A stretch of 64,000 bases of DNA from Dysidea avara (GCF_963678975.1 NC_089281.1:3678449-3742448), one strand, 5' to 3'; positions 10,729 to 22,700 are shown, counted from the stretch's first letter. The notes: a model not told the origin generated them from the letters alone. Program-made: numbers and translations.

Positions 10729-11755
10729 CTGCGCAATTTATAAATTGTTGCGCATTTTATGAATAGAGCAGTTTCAAAACCATGGTAACCAAAAATTGCG
10801 CAATGGACCACACCCAAATCGCCATGTTTTTGTACCGGACTGCTTGATGTTGCAAGTTAAATTCCTCGCTAAATTCATGTCAAGACTTATTAATACGTAG
10901 GTAAAATAGATGCCAGTGATAGAATAAAGTATGTAGGTGAGTTATTAGGTATTAAAAGATACGTACCGCCTCCCAACAGGGCAGTTTCGTAGGAAAGAGA
11001 AATGCGTAAAAATCGATTTGGCTAAATTGCGACCTATTCACCGCCCCAAGGTGGTTAAAACTAGGGGAAAATTGAAGTATAGGTCTTTATCAAGCACCAC
11101 AGCATCGTACAGCCACATCCAGCTACCCCCAAGTTAGCCAGAATCGTTCATGTGCTGGGATTCCCACTTCGTGTGAAAAAGCAGACACCAAAACAAGACC
11201 GCTAAACTTTAACTGATGGTTGACTTCGACAATAAAACTTAACTCTAGCAAAATTCACCACTAAGAGTCTTCTTTTGCTGGCGTTTTATCACAGTTTGGC
11301 AGTACGCCATCACAGGTCTCGTGCATTTCAGGAGCTCTGGCTAATCCTGGGATAGCTGGATGTGGCTGTACGCTGCTGTGGTGCTGGATAAAGACCTATA
11401 CTTCAAGTTAGTTTTAACCACCTTGGGGCGGTGAATAGGTCGCAATTTGGCCAAATCCATTTGTACGCATTTCTCTTTCATACGAAACTGCCCTGTTGGG
11501 AGGCAGTACGTATCTTTTAATGCCTAACAACCCTCCTACATACTTTATTCTATCACTGGCATCTATTTTACTTACGTATTAATAAGTCTTGACATGAATT
11601 TAGCGAGGAATTCAACTTGCAACATCAAGCAGTCTGGTACAAAAACATGGCGACTTGGGTGTGGTCCATTGCGTAATTTTTGGTTACCATGGTTTTGAAA
11701 CTGCTCTATTCACAAACTGCGCAGCGCAATTTATAAACTGCGCAAATTCACAAAT
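10729..11755. repeat. Kilobase foldback with about 400-bp arms
   Basis: The left arm (about 10729-11138) and right arm (about 11350-11755) are inverted copies separated by about 210 bp. Shared blocks include the ATTGCGACCTATTCACCGCC / GGCGGTGAATAGGTCGCAAT pair and the CAACAGGGCAGTTTCGTA / TACGAAACTGCCCTGTTG pair. Both arms carry scattered substitutions, so the structure is not very recent. No coding sequence is apparent in the loop. Confidence 0.85.
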
Positions 11756-11971
11756 TGCGCCTAACAATATTATTACTTTTGTGGTAACAAAGTAATATAA
11801 CGAAATACACCATGAAAACAGGTAATATAACGCAAGTTACTTTACTTACAAATGTAACGCGTTACCTAAGTAATATAGTTACTGTAACGAGTCTAATATT
11901 ACGTAATATTATTACTACAAGTAACGAAGTTACTAATCTCGTTAGTGATCCTCTAAGTAACGCCTAACCAC

Positions 11972-12256
11972 TTTGAGTAATACGGATACCACCAGAGGCC
12001 ACCACCGTAAACTCTTTAAATTTCGATCTCGGCTGCTAGTGAGGCATAATTTTTTCACCAACAGAGTAGTTAATTTGTGGAATTCTCTTCCAGCAGATGT
12101 TATTTCTGCACCAACTGTGGCATTGTTTAAGAAGAATCTTGATGATTTATGGAGAACAACAAGATATGGGCACTCTCAAAGGCCTGCGGCCTAGCTTGAC
12201 AGTCTTGTACTGCCAAGCAATTTTTGTCCATTAATAATAATAATAATAATAATAAT
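11972..12256 (+). mobile_element. LINE 3' end with reverse-transcriptase C-terminus
   Basis: Open from 11973 to the stop at 12194: RGHHRKLFKFRSRLLVRHNF, then TNRVVNLWNSLPADVISAPT, VALFKKNLDDLW. This is the conserved C-terminal tail that follows the reverse transcriptase thumb in CR1/Jockey-type LINEs. A short 3' UTR ends in a (TAA)n tail. The target duplication AACCAC lies at 11966-11971 and 12257-12262. The copy is severely 5'-truncated, as is usual for LINE insertions, and lies within element H1. Confidence 0.85.
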
Positions 12257-12404
12257 AACCACAACGAAGTAACGAGGCCTACTGAATGAAGCTTATTCAC
12301 ACTTATAACCAAGATTTGCACATTGTCCAACAACGCAATCATGTCACGTGATAAGATGGTAGTTTCACACGTGACAGCTTAAGGCTGTGGACACAAAGTA
12401 ATAT

Positions 12405-13085
12405 CTATATATTAATTCTCTTCGCCCACGCACGTGTTTTTCGAGCACTGATCCGTCATTCTTGGTCGGATTTCAATCGGATCGGTACCATTAAATTCTA
12501 GAATTTGAGACAAATCTTATGATCCAGGAATGGTGGCGATTCGTTGAACTAAATAAAATACCCTTTAAACCACCGTAACTACCCGAGTAAGATACGAATT
12601 CGTCCATAACTTTCTTGAGACCCTTATCGTGTTACCAGCCTTCCCCATCCCCCAGCCTACACTAGACTTTTCTCTCCCCTGTGGCCGACAGAACGAGAAA
12701 CGTTAAAATCGAGGCCATAAAATTTTCAAACACAAACTCCTCCCAGGTTTTTCCCCCGATTAGCTTCAAACTCGCTAAATCAACTACCCGTCCAAAACAA
12801 TGTGTCATAAGGTGGTTTTCGTGTCTATCATTACGTGCTAACCTTGGTTGCGAGATACTTATCACTTTCAATGGCCATTATAAGTTTACGATACGCGTAT
12901 GCGGCATCCCGGTATACACGCGTGTATACACGCGTTGCCAATAGAAATCAGATGACGTCACGGTTAAAATTTAATATCAAAAAGCTTACATTGAGATAGG
13001 ATCAATCACTTTTTCATGATTAACCAATCAAATCAGCGAATTTTATCATGTGATCTGGTGTGTACACTATCATCCGGCAAACACA
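12405..13085. other. Intergenic; no gene recognised
   Basis: Compositionally more GC-rich than the surroundings. It holds a small CACGCGTGTATACACGCG palindromic stretch at about 12915-12936. Overlapping open frames on both strands (12662-12944) lack family signatures. I see no splice-linked exon. Confidence 0.45.
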
Positions 13086-13094
13086 CTCGCCAGT

Positions 13095-13735
13095 ATAAAA
13101 GGAGAGTTTTGTAGTGGGTGTGGCCAGTCTACGACTACTTGACAGAGACTACACACGAAAGATTCATAGGGAATACACAATCTGCACCCTGCTGCGCTCA
13201 ATACAAGGATAGACGTCCTGAGGCCTACACCGCTGTGCGCTAGACGAAGTATAACTACAGCGACATGAAGACAGGCAGGAGTCAGGGAAGCCTAAAATTG
13301 AGGATTACCAGCACACCACTGCAATGGAGAAGGAAACAGTCAATAAAGGAGAGTTTCGTAGTGGGTGTGGCAAGTCTAAGAGGGATGATTATTTCTATCG
13401 GGCTACTGGACAGAGACTACACAAGGAAGACTCGCCGGAAATACACACTCTGCACCCTGCTGTGCTGTCCACTACAAGATAGACGTCCTGAGGCCTATCC
13501 CGCTGTGTGCTAGACGAAGTATAGCTACTGCGACAAGTAGACAAGCAGGTCAGGGACTATAGACAGACCTAAAACGGAGGATTACTAGCAACAACAGTGC
13601 AAGGGAAAATGAAACAGTCAATAAAGGATAGTTTCATAGTGTGTGTGGCAAGTTAAAATGGGATGATCACTCCGACCAGGCTGCCTACAATGACACTCTG
13701 CACCCTACAGGATGACACCTTTGTGAAAAAGGAAA
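13095..13735. repeat. Tandem repeat of about 250-278 bp, 2.4 copies
   Basis: Unit starts (TAAAGGAGAGTTT, GTAGTGGGTGTGG) occur at about 13095, 13342 and 13620. The first two copies also share AGACGTCCTGAGGCCTA and CACTCTGCACCCTGCTG-like blocks. The first unit is preceded by CAGTATAAAAGG, a TATA-box-like sequence. It resembles a short satellite or a duplicated transcription unit; no RNA family is recognised. Confidence 0.8.
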
Positions 13736-13740
13736 ATTAC

Positions 13741-14637
13741 GTTCAACTACTCTAATAGAACATACATCTACCTTACTAGGCGATGAATCGTGGGGACTAT
13801 ATCATTTAGTTGCTATTGCATTCTTCAATGTGTAGGGAGACACGGACACATTTTCACTCCTTGGTAACTCAACAGGGACAGCTGAAACTTCCAGAAGCTC
13901 TACTGAGCAACCACTCTTCGTATGAAGGATTCACCTGGGCTATGCTGATATACAACTCTTCACATATACTGGTGTTGACCTTGCTCAGTGCAGCCAATTA
14001 ACTTGAATACCGTACTCAATACTGTACTGCATACACACTGTCATGTAATAAGTAAACAACACAACAATACCATGACTAGGATGTAGAAATGAAACTCCAA
14101 TTCAGTTACTCATATTGACAAAACAATCTATCTGAATAATACCACTATATGTGACAAATGCAACTTGAATTAGAATATAGCTCATAGTGGTAATGCACCA
14201 ACTATTGGTAAACTGATCCTCATGCCACACTCAAACACTTTATGTTAGTTCATGCAACATCATCCAAATGAAGTATAGAGTACATCCCAATTGTGGTATT
14301 TGTCTGCCGCTCAAAACTAATTTTATGTATGTGCATGGTTGTAATGGGACCTGCATGAGTACTACACAGATGCGCAGAAATTCCAGTGCACAAGGCCAAC
14401 TTGCATTATAAAAACTATAACATCAGTCACTCATTGTTCATGAAGCCACCAACATTATAGCTAGATTTTAGTGCCACACACAATTGAAGAGATTATGCAT
14501 GCACATAAGTAGCTATGTGTAATGACTTTGTTGGTATGTAATGATGTGATTACTTCTTGATCATTAGTAATGTTCAAACTTTAAGTGTATTCACACAATA
14601 GCACACAATTGTCTTAGTATCACGCGCATTTTGCGCG
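13741..14637. other. Intergenic; nothing bounded
   Basis: Contains one CTCTAATAGAAC remnant near 13750. I find no exon with splice signals, RNA gene or paired termini. Confidence 0.45.
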
Positions 14638-14776
14638 GGTACACCTAGTAATATGTAATATTATTACAGTTACTTTATTTTATGGGTAATATATGTAACT
14701 GTAACTAAATAGTTCAGTTGCAAGTAATATATAATATGTAACTAGTTACTTTTACAAAGTAACTTGCCCAACACTG
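14638..14776. mobile_element. Right-end fragment of element H
   Basis: Ends AAAGTAACTTGCCCAACACTG, identical in plan to the right end of H2 at 15343. It lies back to back with H2, separated by one base. It represents the terminal part only, so this is a truncated neighbour or a nested target. Confidence 0.7.
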
Positions 14777-14777
14777 A

Positions 14778-15343
14778 CAGTGTTGGGAGTAACGCGTTAC
14801 TTATGTAACGAGTTACGTAATATTATCACTTTTGTGGTACCTAAGTAATATAACGAAATACGCTATAAAAACAGGTAATATAACTCAAGTTATTTTTACT
14901 TACAAATGTAACGCGTTACCTAAGTAATATAGTTACTGTAATGAGTCTAATATTACGTAATATTATTACCGCAAGTAACGAAGTTATTAATCTCGTTAGT
15001 TATCCTCTGAGTAACGCCTAGCCACAACGAAGTAACGAAGCCTACTGAATGAAGCTTATTCACCAGCTTCTTACTAATACCCAAGATTTACACATTGTCC
15101 AACAGCGCAATCATGTCACGTGATAAGGGGGTAGTTTCACATGTGACAGCTTGGTAGTTTCACATGTGACAGCTTAGGGCTGCAGACACAAAGTAATATA
15201 ATATGTAATATTATTATAGTTACTTTATTTTATGGGTAATATGTAACTGTAACTAAATAGTTCAGCTGCAAGTAATATGTAATATGTAACTAGTACTAAG
15301 ACAATGTAACTAGTTACTTTAAAAAGTAACTTGCCCAACACTG
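14778..15343. mobile_element. Element H, copy H2 (566 bp, near intact)
   Basis: Ends CAGTGTTGGG and CCCAACACTG. The interior is a sequence of TAACGCGTTAC and GTAATATTATTA blocks plus a CAATCATGTCACGTGATAAG block also seen in H1. There is no coding frame. It serves as the reference for reconstructing H1. Confidence 0.82.
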
Positions 15344-15380
15344 CTGAGTAAGAGATTACCGGACGTTTGTGCTGCTTTGG

Positions 15381-15388
15381 TGACGTAA
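15381..15388 (+). promoter_or_regulatory. CRE/ATF-like site TGACGTAA
   Basis: It lies 173 bp upstream of the initiator ATG at 15561, within the only non-repetitive stretch between element H2 and the gene, so it sits where a promoter is expected. It matches the bZIP CRE/ATF half-plus consensus. Function is inferred from position only. Confidence 0.4.
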
Positions 15389-15560
15389 TCAAATAGTGCA
15401 ATGCACGAGGATTTACGCGTCAGTGTAGGATGTAACTTAAGAACAACATTGGGAACAGTTGTCACATCTCACCAGTTGTTTAAGTCTACTTCTAGCCGCT
15501 TGGTAGCTACCCAACTACACTGAATACCTCTTCTGTACCGGTGTGAAAGAAACCTTCGAC

Positions 15561-17362
15561 ATGAGCGCAGGTCAGTCAGTATACCGCAGTACGTTTAAAT
15601 AATCATTAGTGATCTGACTCTGACATCAATGGCTGGTTTTGTTTTTACTGCCTGGCCGGCTGCTTTACCAGTTAGGCACTGGGGGGTCAGTGAACACTGG
15701 AGGCAGAGCCTGTACGAGGCCGGCTACTGCTACGGTGGCGTGTGGTAGTCGGTACAAACGTTAATTTGCACTTCAGAGATGTCCATCGTGCCGCCTACTC
15801 ATTCGCGCTCTAGTAGAGTATGCTGAGTGACTCAATGCCGCGCACTCTCAATCCGCCGAATAGCTACCGTTATGGCGAGAATCTAGGCGATCGAATAACT
15901 ACCCGTCTAGTATTTTTATTCAACTAGCGGCTACCCGGCAGTTAGGCGTCGCGGAACTAACATTTTTAGCGTACACTAAGCTCTACTACACACGCCAAGT
16001 AGTTAGATAAGATGGCGTTTAACAAAGTCCTCGTTTCAGCCACCAAATTGAATCTCAGAATGTTAAAATTTCAAAATTTCCTTTGGGGGCATGCCTTCAG
16101 GCTCCTAATGATTTTATTCTACCAGATACAACATGTTACATTTCCATGAAAATTGCCATGAAATCCCCATTAAAAATCCCTATGATTTTTTCCCTAAATC
16201 AAACATTTCACCCCATGAAATCTCTGTAGTGCCATGAAATGCCATGAAATTCTGATGATAACACTTAATTAGGCAATTCACAACCCATAAAAAATCCATG
16301 GTAGCTATATCTCCATGAACTGATTTTCATGGTAGCTGCATTCTATGGGTACACCATTTGACATTTCATGGTCAAAGCATTGACATTTCATGGTATACTC
16401 TTTCTGGTAGTGTTGAAAATGTAGCTATATGGAGAAACGTTGAAACCGGGTCACTACTGCTGACCCGGATGACCCACTGACCCGGATGTGACCCGGATTA
16501 ATTAAAGCCGAGACGTGTTTCGGCTAGTCTCGAGTGAGCGAACGAGTCTACATTTTGAGCGTTCGATTCGTGTTGAGTAAATATTGCAACTTCAGCCTAG
16601 CTGTAGGTTGAAGACCAAAAAAAAAAAAAAAAAAAGGTCTTCACCTACTGACAATAGCTACCCCTCACCATAGATACCCTCAATTTCATGCTACATACTA
16701 CACTTACTGACAAATGAGCGTGGCTGAGCGTATGTTAGTAATGCGATAAGTGGGCGTGGCTCACGAAAGAGCTACGCGGTAGCGTTTATAAGTTCCACGT
16801 CGTCAAACGAACAATTTCGTTTCTCACGTGATCCAATCCGGGTCAGACCCGGATAAATTGTAAACCGGGTCAGACCCGGATGACCCGGAGAAAATGTGAC
16901 CCGGATGACCCGACCCGGTTTCAACGCTGATATGGAGCATATACATAGCTATACTGCTATGTCCATGCATATAACATTGTATGGCTGTCTACACATATAT
17001 GTACTAGTCTACATATGGCACACTACACATACAGTAACAGTATAACTATTTGAGCTTCACACTGAGGATGTATGTAACAGATCTTATATTTTTTCCTTTA
17101 CATATGCGTAGCCGATCAGCAGAGTTATCAATCAGGGAATCCTCATCAACAGGAAGGTTATTTCCCAGTAGCTCAGTATCCTCTGCAACCACAGCATTCC
17201 ACAACTGTAGTTGTACAGGAAGCTCCGTCACTGCAGCATACTACCATAATTGAACAACGAAGAAAGGAGGTCAGCCATTGTCTTCACTGCATCATCTCTA
17301 TCTTCTGTTTTCCATGGATCCTAATTGGTGTTGCTTATGCTGTATCTATGGATGCTAGCTAA
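15561..17362 (+). CDS. Small Gln/Pro-rich single-pass membrane protein, two exons
   Basis: Exon 1 (15561-15570) is ATGAGCGCAG followed by the donor GTCAGT. Exon 2 (17112-17362) follows the acceptor CATATGCGTAG. Joining in phase 1 gives an uninterrupted 86-residue protein. Residues 4-50 are rich in Gln, Tyr, Pro and His (SYQSGNPHQQEGYFPVAQYP). A basic EQRRKEV stretch follows, then a Cys-containing hydrophobic tail HCLHCIISIFCFPWILIGVA ending in a short tail. The plan, a cytosolic low-complexity N-terminus and a C-terminal membrane anchor with paired cysteines that could be palmitoylated, recalls small tail-anchored adaptor proteins, but I do not recognise a named family. The phase-1 mini first exon is shared with the CD225-like loci to the right, suggesting common descent of the 5' end. 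The intron is 1541 bp and holds element C1. Confidence 0.68.
16438..16926. mobile_element. Element C, copy C1 (489 bp) in an intron
   Basis: Termini CGTTGAAACCGGGTC and GACCCGGTTTCAACG are inverted repeats, followed inward by several ACCCGG blocks. The interior includes the CTTCAGCCTAGCTGTAGG / GAAGACC-poly(A) module shared with families A, B and S. A second copy, in opposite orientation and enlarged by a LINE insertion, is at 27962-29075. Confidence 0.85.
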
Positions 17363-18640
17363 TCATTTCTAGAAATTTATGCACTGTTCAGAATTACTAT
17401 AATATACATGGTAAATTATTATACAATGTCCTATATACTTATATAATAAAGATGGTATATTTACTGAAGTTAGACTACGTATATATGTAAAGTACATATG
17501 TATGAAGGCTACATATACTGTAGGTGCAAATTTTTAGGACAAAACTTTGCACTTTTATTTCACAAAATTATAAACAACCAAAGGTGATACATGCATACAC
17601 CAAATCATATATTATTGATACCAAAACCTTGCATCAAATCATAATATTGTAGTAGTAAAAGTCTCATTGGCACAGGAAACAGTCAGATTGTGGAAAGTGT
17701 CACTCTATGTACCTATAAGCTATTAAATGACATCCGTACAGTGTAGAATATTGCAATACACTTTTCTATATACTATATCAGTTAGATACTGGAGAGCATA
17801 ACTTATGAAGAACATATCCAGTACAATTAGTATATACCATGTGCCTGAATTACTGTACAGCAATCAATGCAAATCATAATGCACGGTAGTACATAAGTAG
17901 CTAGCTATACAACTGTGTACATTACCAGTTAGGCTTAAGTCATCCCAAAATTTTCACCTATTATGCTCTTCAGCATTTCTATTATGATTGTATTATGCTT
18001 CTAGGTTAGCAACAAATATCTTAATCAGTGAATGCTCTATTAGAGTATTTCACTACAAAGTGACTGTTCTATTAGATCTAGAGAGTATTGATCTGAGGAG
18101 CTATGTACAATGTATTTGAGTGCTCTAATTCAGTTTGCAGTTTCCACTGACTGCTATATTGATCTATTGGATGGAATTAAGCTCCATAGTTTGAAACATC
18201 TGCTAGCATTACACTCCAGCCTATTATGCTTTTTATTATGCTGGCATATTTGACACAGGCCTAATACTAGTACCATACACAAGTATTGAAACCTCCATAA
18301 CTAAACACTTGCTTAGCTATATACTTGATAGATTTCATTCCAGTGTACCTCATAAACTTACCTTTGTAAATTTATGAGTATTAAATTCCTCCTGGAATTC
18401 AGCTATTGTGTATATGGCTTTATGTTGTCATTATAGTATGACTTATTACACACCAGCTCATTGATACAGTTACCTACCTCAATTCCTAGTTGATGTACAC
18501 AGCTCTCTTACATATTTGGACTCTACACCATCATACTACTTCACTATGAAAGATTTTTATCTATATGTGTACATGCATGTTTACTCTATAAATATTTGCA
18601 ATAGTTATTCTGCTCTATTCATAGCCTCATGGTGATGTTG
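17363..18640. other. Intergenic with a decayed family F element
   Basis: An AATAAA lies just after the preceding gene. At about 17930-18260 there is a decayed F-type element: TTAGGCTTAAG at the left, CACAGGCCTAA at the right, CTATTATGCT blocks near both ends and CTCTATTAGAG modules at about 18030-18070. The remainder has no recognisable feature. Confidence 0.5.
17445..17450 (+). terminator. Polyadenylation signal AATAAA
   Basis: A canonical hexamer 83 bases after the stop codon of the two-exon gene at 15561-17362, a normal distance for a short 3' UTR. It supports the C-terminal exon call. Confidence 0.5.
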
Positions 18641-18649
18641 CATGAGTCA

Positions 18650-18810
18650 CAGTACAAGTACTGAAGGTCTGTAGGACACCTAGTCCTACAGCCATGTTAC
18701 ATAAAGTGTGTTTAAAAAGGTGGAGAAAGGAGAAAAAATCCATGACTGAACCTGGGTAGCCTCAAACGGCCTGCAGCCACCCGATTAACACTCGAATGCT
18801 TACAGTTCCA
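18650..18810 (-). mobile_element. Retroelement U (SINE-like), minus strand
   Basis: On the minus strand it carries GGCTGCAGG, CAGTCATGGATTTTTTCTCC and the hairpin CTGTAGGAC...GTCCTACAG, matching the copies at 40150, 48985 and 49190. The copy lacks a clear tail. The hairpin followed by an A/T-rich tail in the better copies suggests non-LTR retrotransposition. Confidence 0.65.
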
Positions 18811-19142
18811 CAAGATCTGGAAGCCACCAAAAGTTAGTACACTCAAGAACATCAACTGCAACCCAACATCATTTTTACTTTAACAGAATCATAAGACTTT
18901 ATAATCACTTACCAGTTATAGACCTATCATTATCTACCAATACTATCAAGCTTAACTAGCTACTGCTGGACTCACTTACTCACAACTTTAATTCTGACAG
19001 AGCCTGTACATTTCACTTCATGTTAGCTACTGCTGTTCTGGAGAACCAATATCCACCAACTTTAATAAACTGTGACTATTTGCAGTAGTGTAGCTAATCA
19101 TGGCAACCAATTATAAGTAAGTATGTAATTACCGTAATAATT

Positions 19143-19394
19143 ATATGTATGTACATATGTCTTCTCTGGCTGGGTACATGGTGCCTACAGGCCGTTACAA
19201 GATTGATTAACCTGCATTAAAAAGCATTTAAAATTAAAAAAATTAAATAAATAATACAATTTAGGCTGCTGCAAACTTATGTCGACTCTTACTGATAAGT
19301 ATTCATTTTATGTAAGTTTCATTAGACTTTGGAACAGCTCACCAGTGAGCCTTGAAATATTCAAAAGCAAATTGAACATTTAAACTACCTTAAT
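19143..19394 (+). mobile_element. Two LINE remnants
   Basis: Positions 19143-19258 end in an A-rich AAATAAATAA tail after a GGTGCC...GGCC-type stem, as in LINE 3' ends nearby. Positions 19278-19394 read STLTDKYSFYVSFIRLWNSS then PVSLEIFKSKLNI and a stop. This is a shortened version of the reverse transcriptase C-terminal motif R-WNSLP...FK..L. Both are non-functional pieces. Confidence 0.6.
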
Positions 19395-19794
19395 TACTTA
19401 ATTAGACTATATTTCTTTTTTTTGTACATATACTCAATCTTGAGTTTGTACAGTAACAATTGACTAATTAATTACTTTTCAACTAATAATCGATAAGTAG
19501 ATTTCGCGTTAGTGGACTAGGAACAAATTCACAAAAAAGTATAAATATAAAAATTCACCTGCTTGAAAGTAGCCAGTGAGATCAGTAGCCTTCAGCTTTA
19601 AACTAGTGCGTCCGCCTCTGGGGCAGACAGCGTGAAGTTTCATTGGTTATTTCTAAGCAGGTGATATTGCATTTGTCGGACTGATTTACGTGCCAACCGG
19701 AAATCGCCTATTACAAAAACACGTTGAAATCACGTGATTATATTAATTTACTACTGAAGCAGTGTGCACGTGAGATGGTGCGTTGATAGCTTCG

Positions 19795-22700
19795 ATGAAT
19801 GACGGTGAGCACACTGTATAGGGTGTCACGTATTTTGTGAAAATGTTACTGCATGATTATTTACGCACACCTCCGCCCTTCCAAATGATCCAGCAGTATT
19901 TCGTATATATGTGCATGCCCAAAGTTGGGTTTCCACACTAGTCTATTTGAGTTTAGCTAATACATTTGAAGGTAGATTGTTACAAATGATCATTTTTCCA
20001 TCAACGATTGTTATATCTACCAGGGCCACCCAGAGAAATTAAGGGGCCCAGGGCAAAGAGTTAAAGTGGGGCCCCAGGGGCAAGGAGGTTTCCATCACAG
20101 TTTGAATCACAACTTCACCCAAGCTGTAAGTTGAAGACCAAAAAAATAAATAAATAAATAAAAGGTCATTACATGCTGACAATGACAATAGCTACCCCTC
20201 ACCAACCATATCTCCTTATTTATAAGCTTGCTACACTGCTCCTCTGAAGAATACTGTGACTGCTTTATTAAAGTATTTAGATTTGACTGCTCTATTAGAG
20301 TATATCGATCTTTTAAACAGGTATTCATGTGGCCTACTGGGGCCCCTTTCAGGCTGGGGCCCGGAGCAAAATCCCCCCCCGTGGGCAGCCCTGTATCTAC
20401 CAATATCAGTATAACTGACTCTTATCTATGTGATTTGTAATGTTTTTCCTTATCTGAACATATCAGTTTGTAACTGTGTTTTCAGTAATCATAATCATAA
20501 TCATAATCAGTAGTTAGGTCAGAATCTTTAAACCTTGCCTCCTATTAATTTGTACGTATTGAATTTCGTCCCTTAACAATATGTAATAATAAGGGCCGGC
20601 TATAACTCAATGTAAGACTATAATCTCTTTAAATTTTAAATGGATAGCACTAGTTTATAAAGTACTACATGATTTATTAATTATACCGAACTGTTATCTC
20701 CCATTTAAATCTACTGTATTACAGACCCGACACTCACACAACTTTAAACTAGTACCTTACCAACCAAGAATTGATGTATACAAATATTCGTTCCTCCCAA
20801 GAACTGTACCAGAATGGAATAGATTAGATGATGAGATTATTGAGACTGACTGTGTTGAAGAATTTAAGCAAAAATTAGCCCCTTCTATGTATATAGTTAA
20901 GTAACTTATTGTAATTGTATATATTTTTATAGTTTATTATTGTAATTGTACATATGTATATAATTAAGTAACTTGTCGCAATTGTACATACTTATATAGT
21001 TAAGTAACTAATGGAAATTGTACACATGTAATTGCACATCAGCATTATACCCCCTGCATGGAGGGTCCTGCTGATTAACAATAAATAATAAATAGTTATA
21101 CTGTACATGAGATATGACATATTATGCATAGGCGGCGGAAAGGGGGGGTGGGGGCTAGGGGGCTGAAGCCCCCCCTCAGAATGATATCACACCGAAATTA
21201 CCTTTCTTGGAGTGGGGCTGAAGACCGTGATAAAGATCGAGATACTCTAATAGAGCAGTCACTCTAATAAAGTAGTCAGTGTGTAGCGAGCTATGTAAGG
21301 ATTTTTATGTAGTTTATCAGCTAGAAATGGTAGCTGGTGAGATGGAAAGCTCTTGTCAGTTGGTTGTGACCTTTTTTTTTTTTTGTCTCACCTTACCAAA
21401 CTATAGAAATAAGTCTGGGTCAGCCCAGCCCCCCCCCTCATATCAACTACTTCCTCCGCCGCTGATATTATGTAATTGCTATGCAGAAAAATTATGGCAA
21501 GCTTAAAAATGCCATATCTCTGTATTATCTCATGACTTGCACGGGTATCCTTTTAAAGATTACTTTAGATATTCACACCTACGAATTTAGCCTGCTACCA
21601 TAATATGAAATTTGTCTATTGCATACATGCGTGCAAAAGTGTAATACATGCATACACATAATTATTATCATGCTTTCGTTGTTGCAGATAAGCAATCAGC
21701 AGGCTTACTCGTCAATGAAGCTCCTCCTGACTACAAGGAGTTTTATCCTAAAGATGTTATTACTTCAGCTCATTATGTGTCTGGTGGAGCTACACTAACC
21801 ACCCCTGCTGCTGCACAATCAGTAAGTGAGCTATAGTTCTCTGCTTGCTATATTGACCATTGGACAACACTATGCATGGATAGACATCATAAATGATTAG
21901 CTAATGACCTAATGCATACTACAATGATTAAAGCAACAGATGTCATTGCATGCCTCTTGCTACAATAATGATGTCAGTATAATTTAAGGAGTCATATGGT
22001 AATTTTCAGCTTTTATGCTAATATTAACTAACTCAATACAAAGTGATGAAAGTGTACAGTATTAATGTTGATGTCAAACTAAGGGACACTTTTTGTTAAT
22101 GACTGAACTGCAGTGCCACCTGTCACCAGCAATGAAAAATGAACCCGTTCGGTTTCTCTTCAAATTATGGGTGAGCTGTAGCTTTGATTGCTCTATTTAG
22201 AGTAGCAGGGGCGGATCCAGGAGCTGACAAGGGGAGGGGCACAAACAGGCTAAGTTGTAAGTGGTTAGAGAGAGCAGATTCTCTTGTTAGTTGCTGTGTT
22301 TTTTAAGCAGGAATGATCACTCTTTTAGCAGGTTGGTTTTTGTCATTATGCCGTCTGAAAAGGTTATACCAGTAAAATCTTAAATATCAGCAACACGATA
22401 ATTATTTTTAGAGGCGCTTAGTACGTACGAAGGTGTTGGATGACAGTTTGACAGCTGTTTTCAGTGGCGTAGCTACACTGGGGCCTGTGCCCCACCGTCA
22501 GTAAATGTTGCAAGCCACGTGATTCGACGCGCGATAATTTTTCACAACACTACCATGCAGATTTTATATGAATATCATCGCTGCAGATACAATTTCTTGT
22601 TATTTCGCTATTATTAGCATCAGCGGACAAAGAAAATTAAAATTTCTTTAAATGCCCACTATCACGTGATCGCGAGTTCAAATGTGTGAGTTGGAGGGAA

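Larger units (their letters stand above)
8049..11765. mobile_element. Large composite element G with GTTAGGCGCAAT ends
   Basis: The left terminus GTTAGGCGCAATCTGTGAA and the right terminus TTCACAAATTGCGCCTAAC are inverted copies. They are flanked by AATATT (8043-8048, 11766-11771). Subterminal blocks repeat GCGCAATTTATAAATTGCGC-like palindromes. The right kilobase is a giant foldback (10729-11755). The interior also carries a family A insertion and minus-strand coding-like segments. It could be one 3.7-kb element, or a solo left end plus a foldback copy that captured host DNA. Confidence 0.68.
8021..12404. mobile_element. Element H, copy H1, split by two insertions
   Basis: Starts TGTTGGGAGTAACGCGTTAC and continues at 11766 with blocks collinear to the intact copy at 14778-15343. 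Copy H2 lets the breaks be placed exactly. A 3.7-kb element (8049-11765) sits in the first AATATT, and a LINE 3' end (11972-12256) sits at AACCAC. The right end is lost after AAGTAATAT near 12404. The element is non-coding, rich in GTTACGTAATATTA repeats. Confidence 0.8.
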
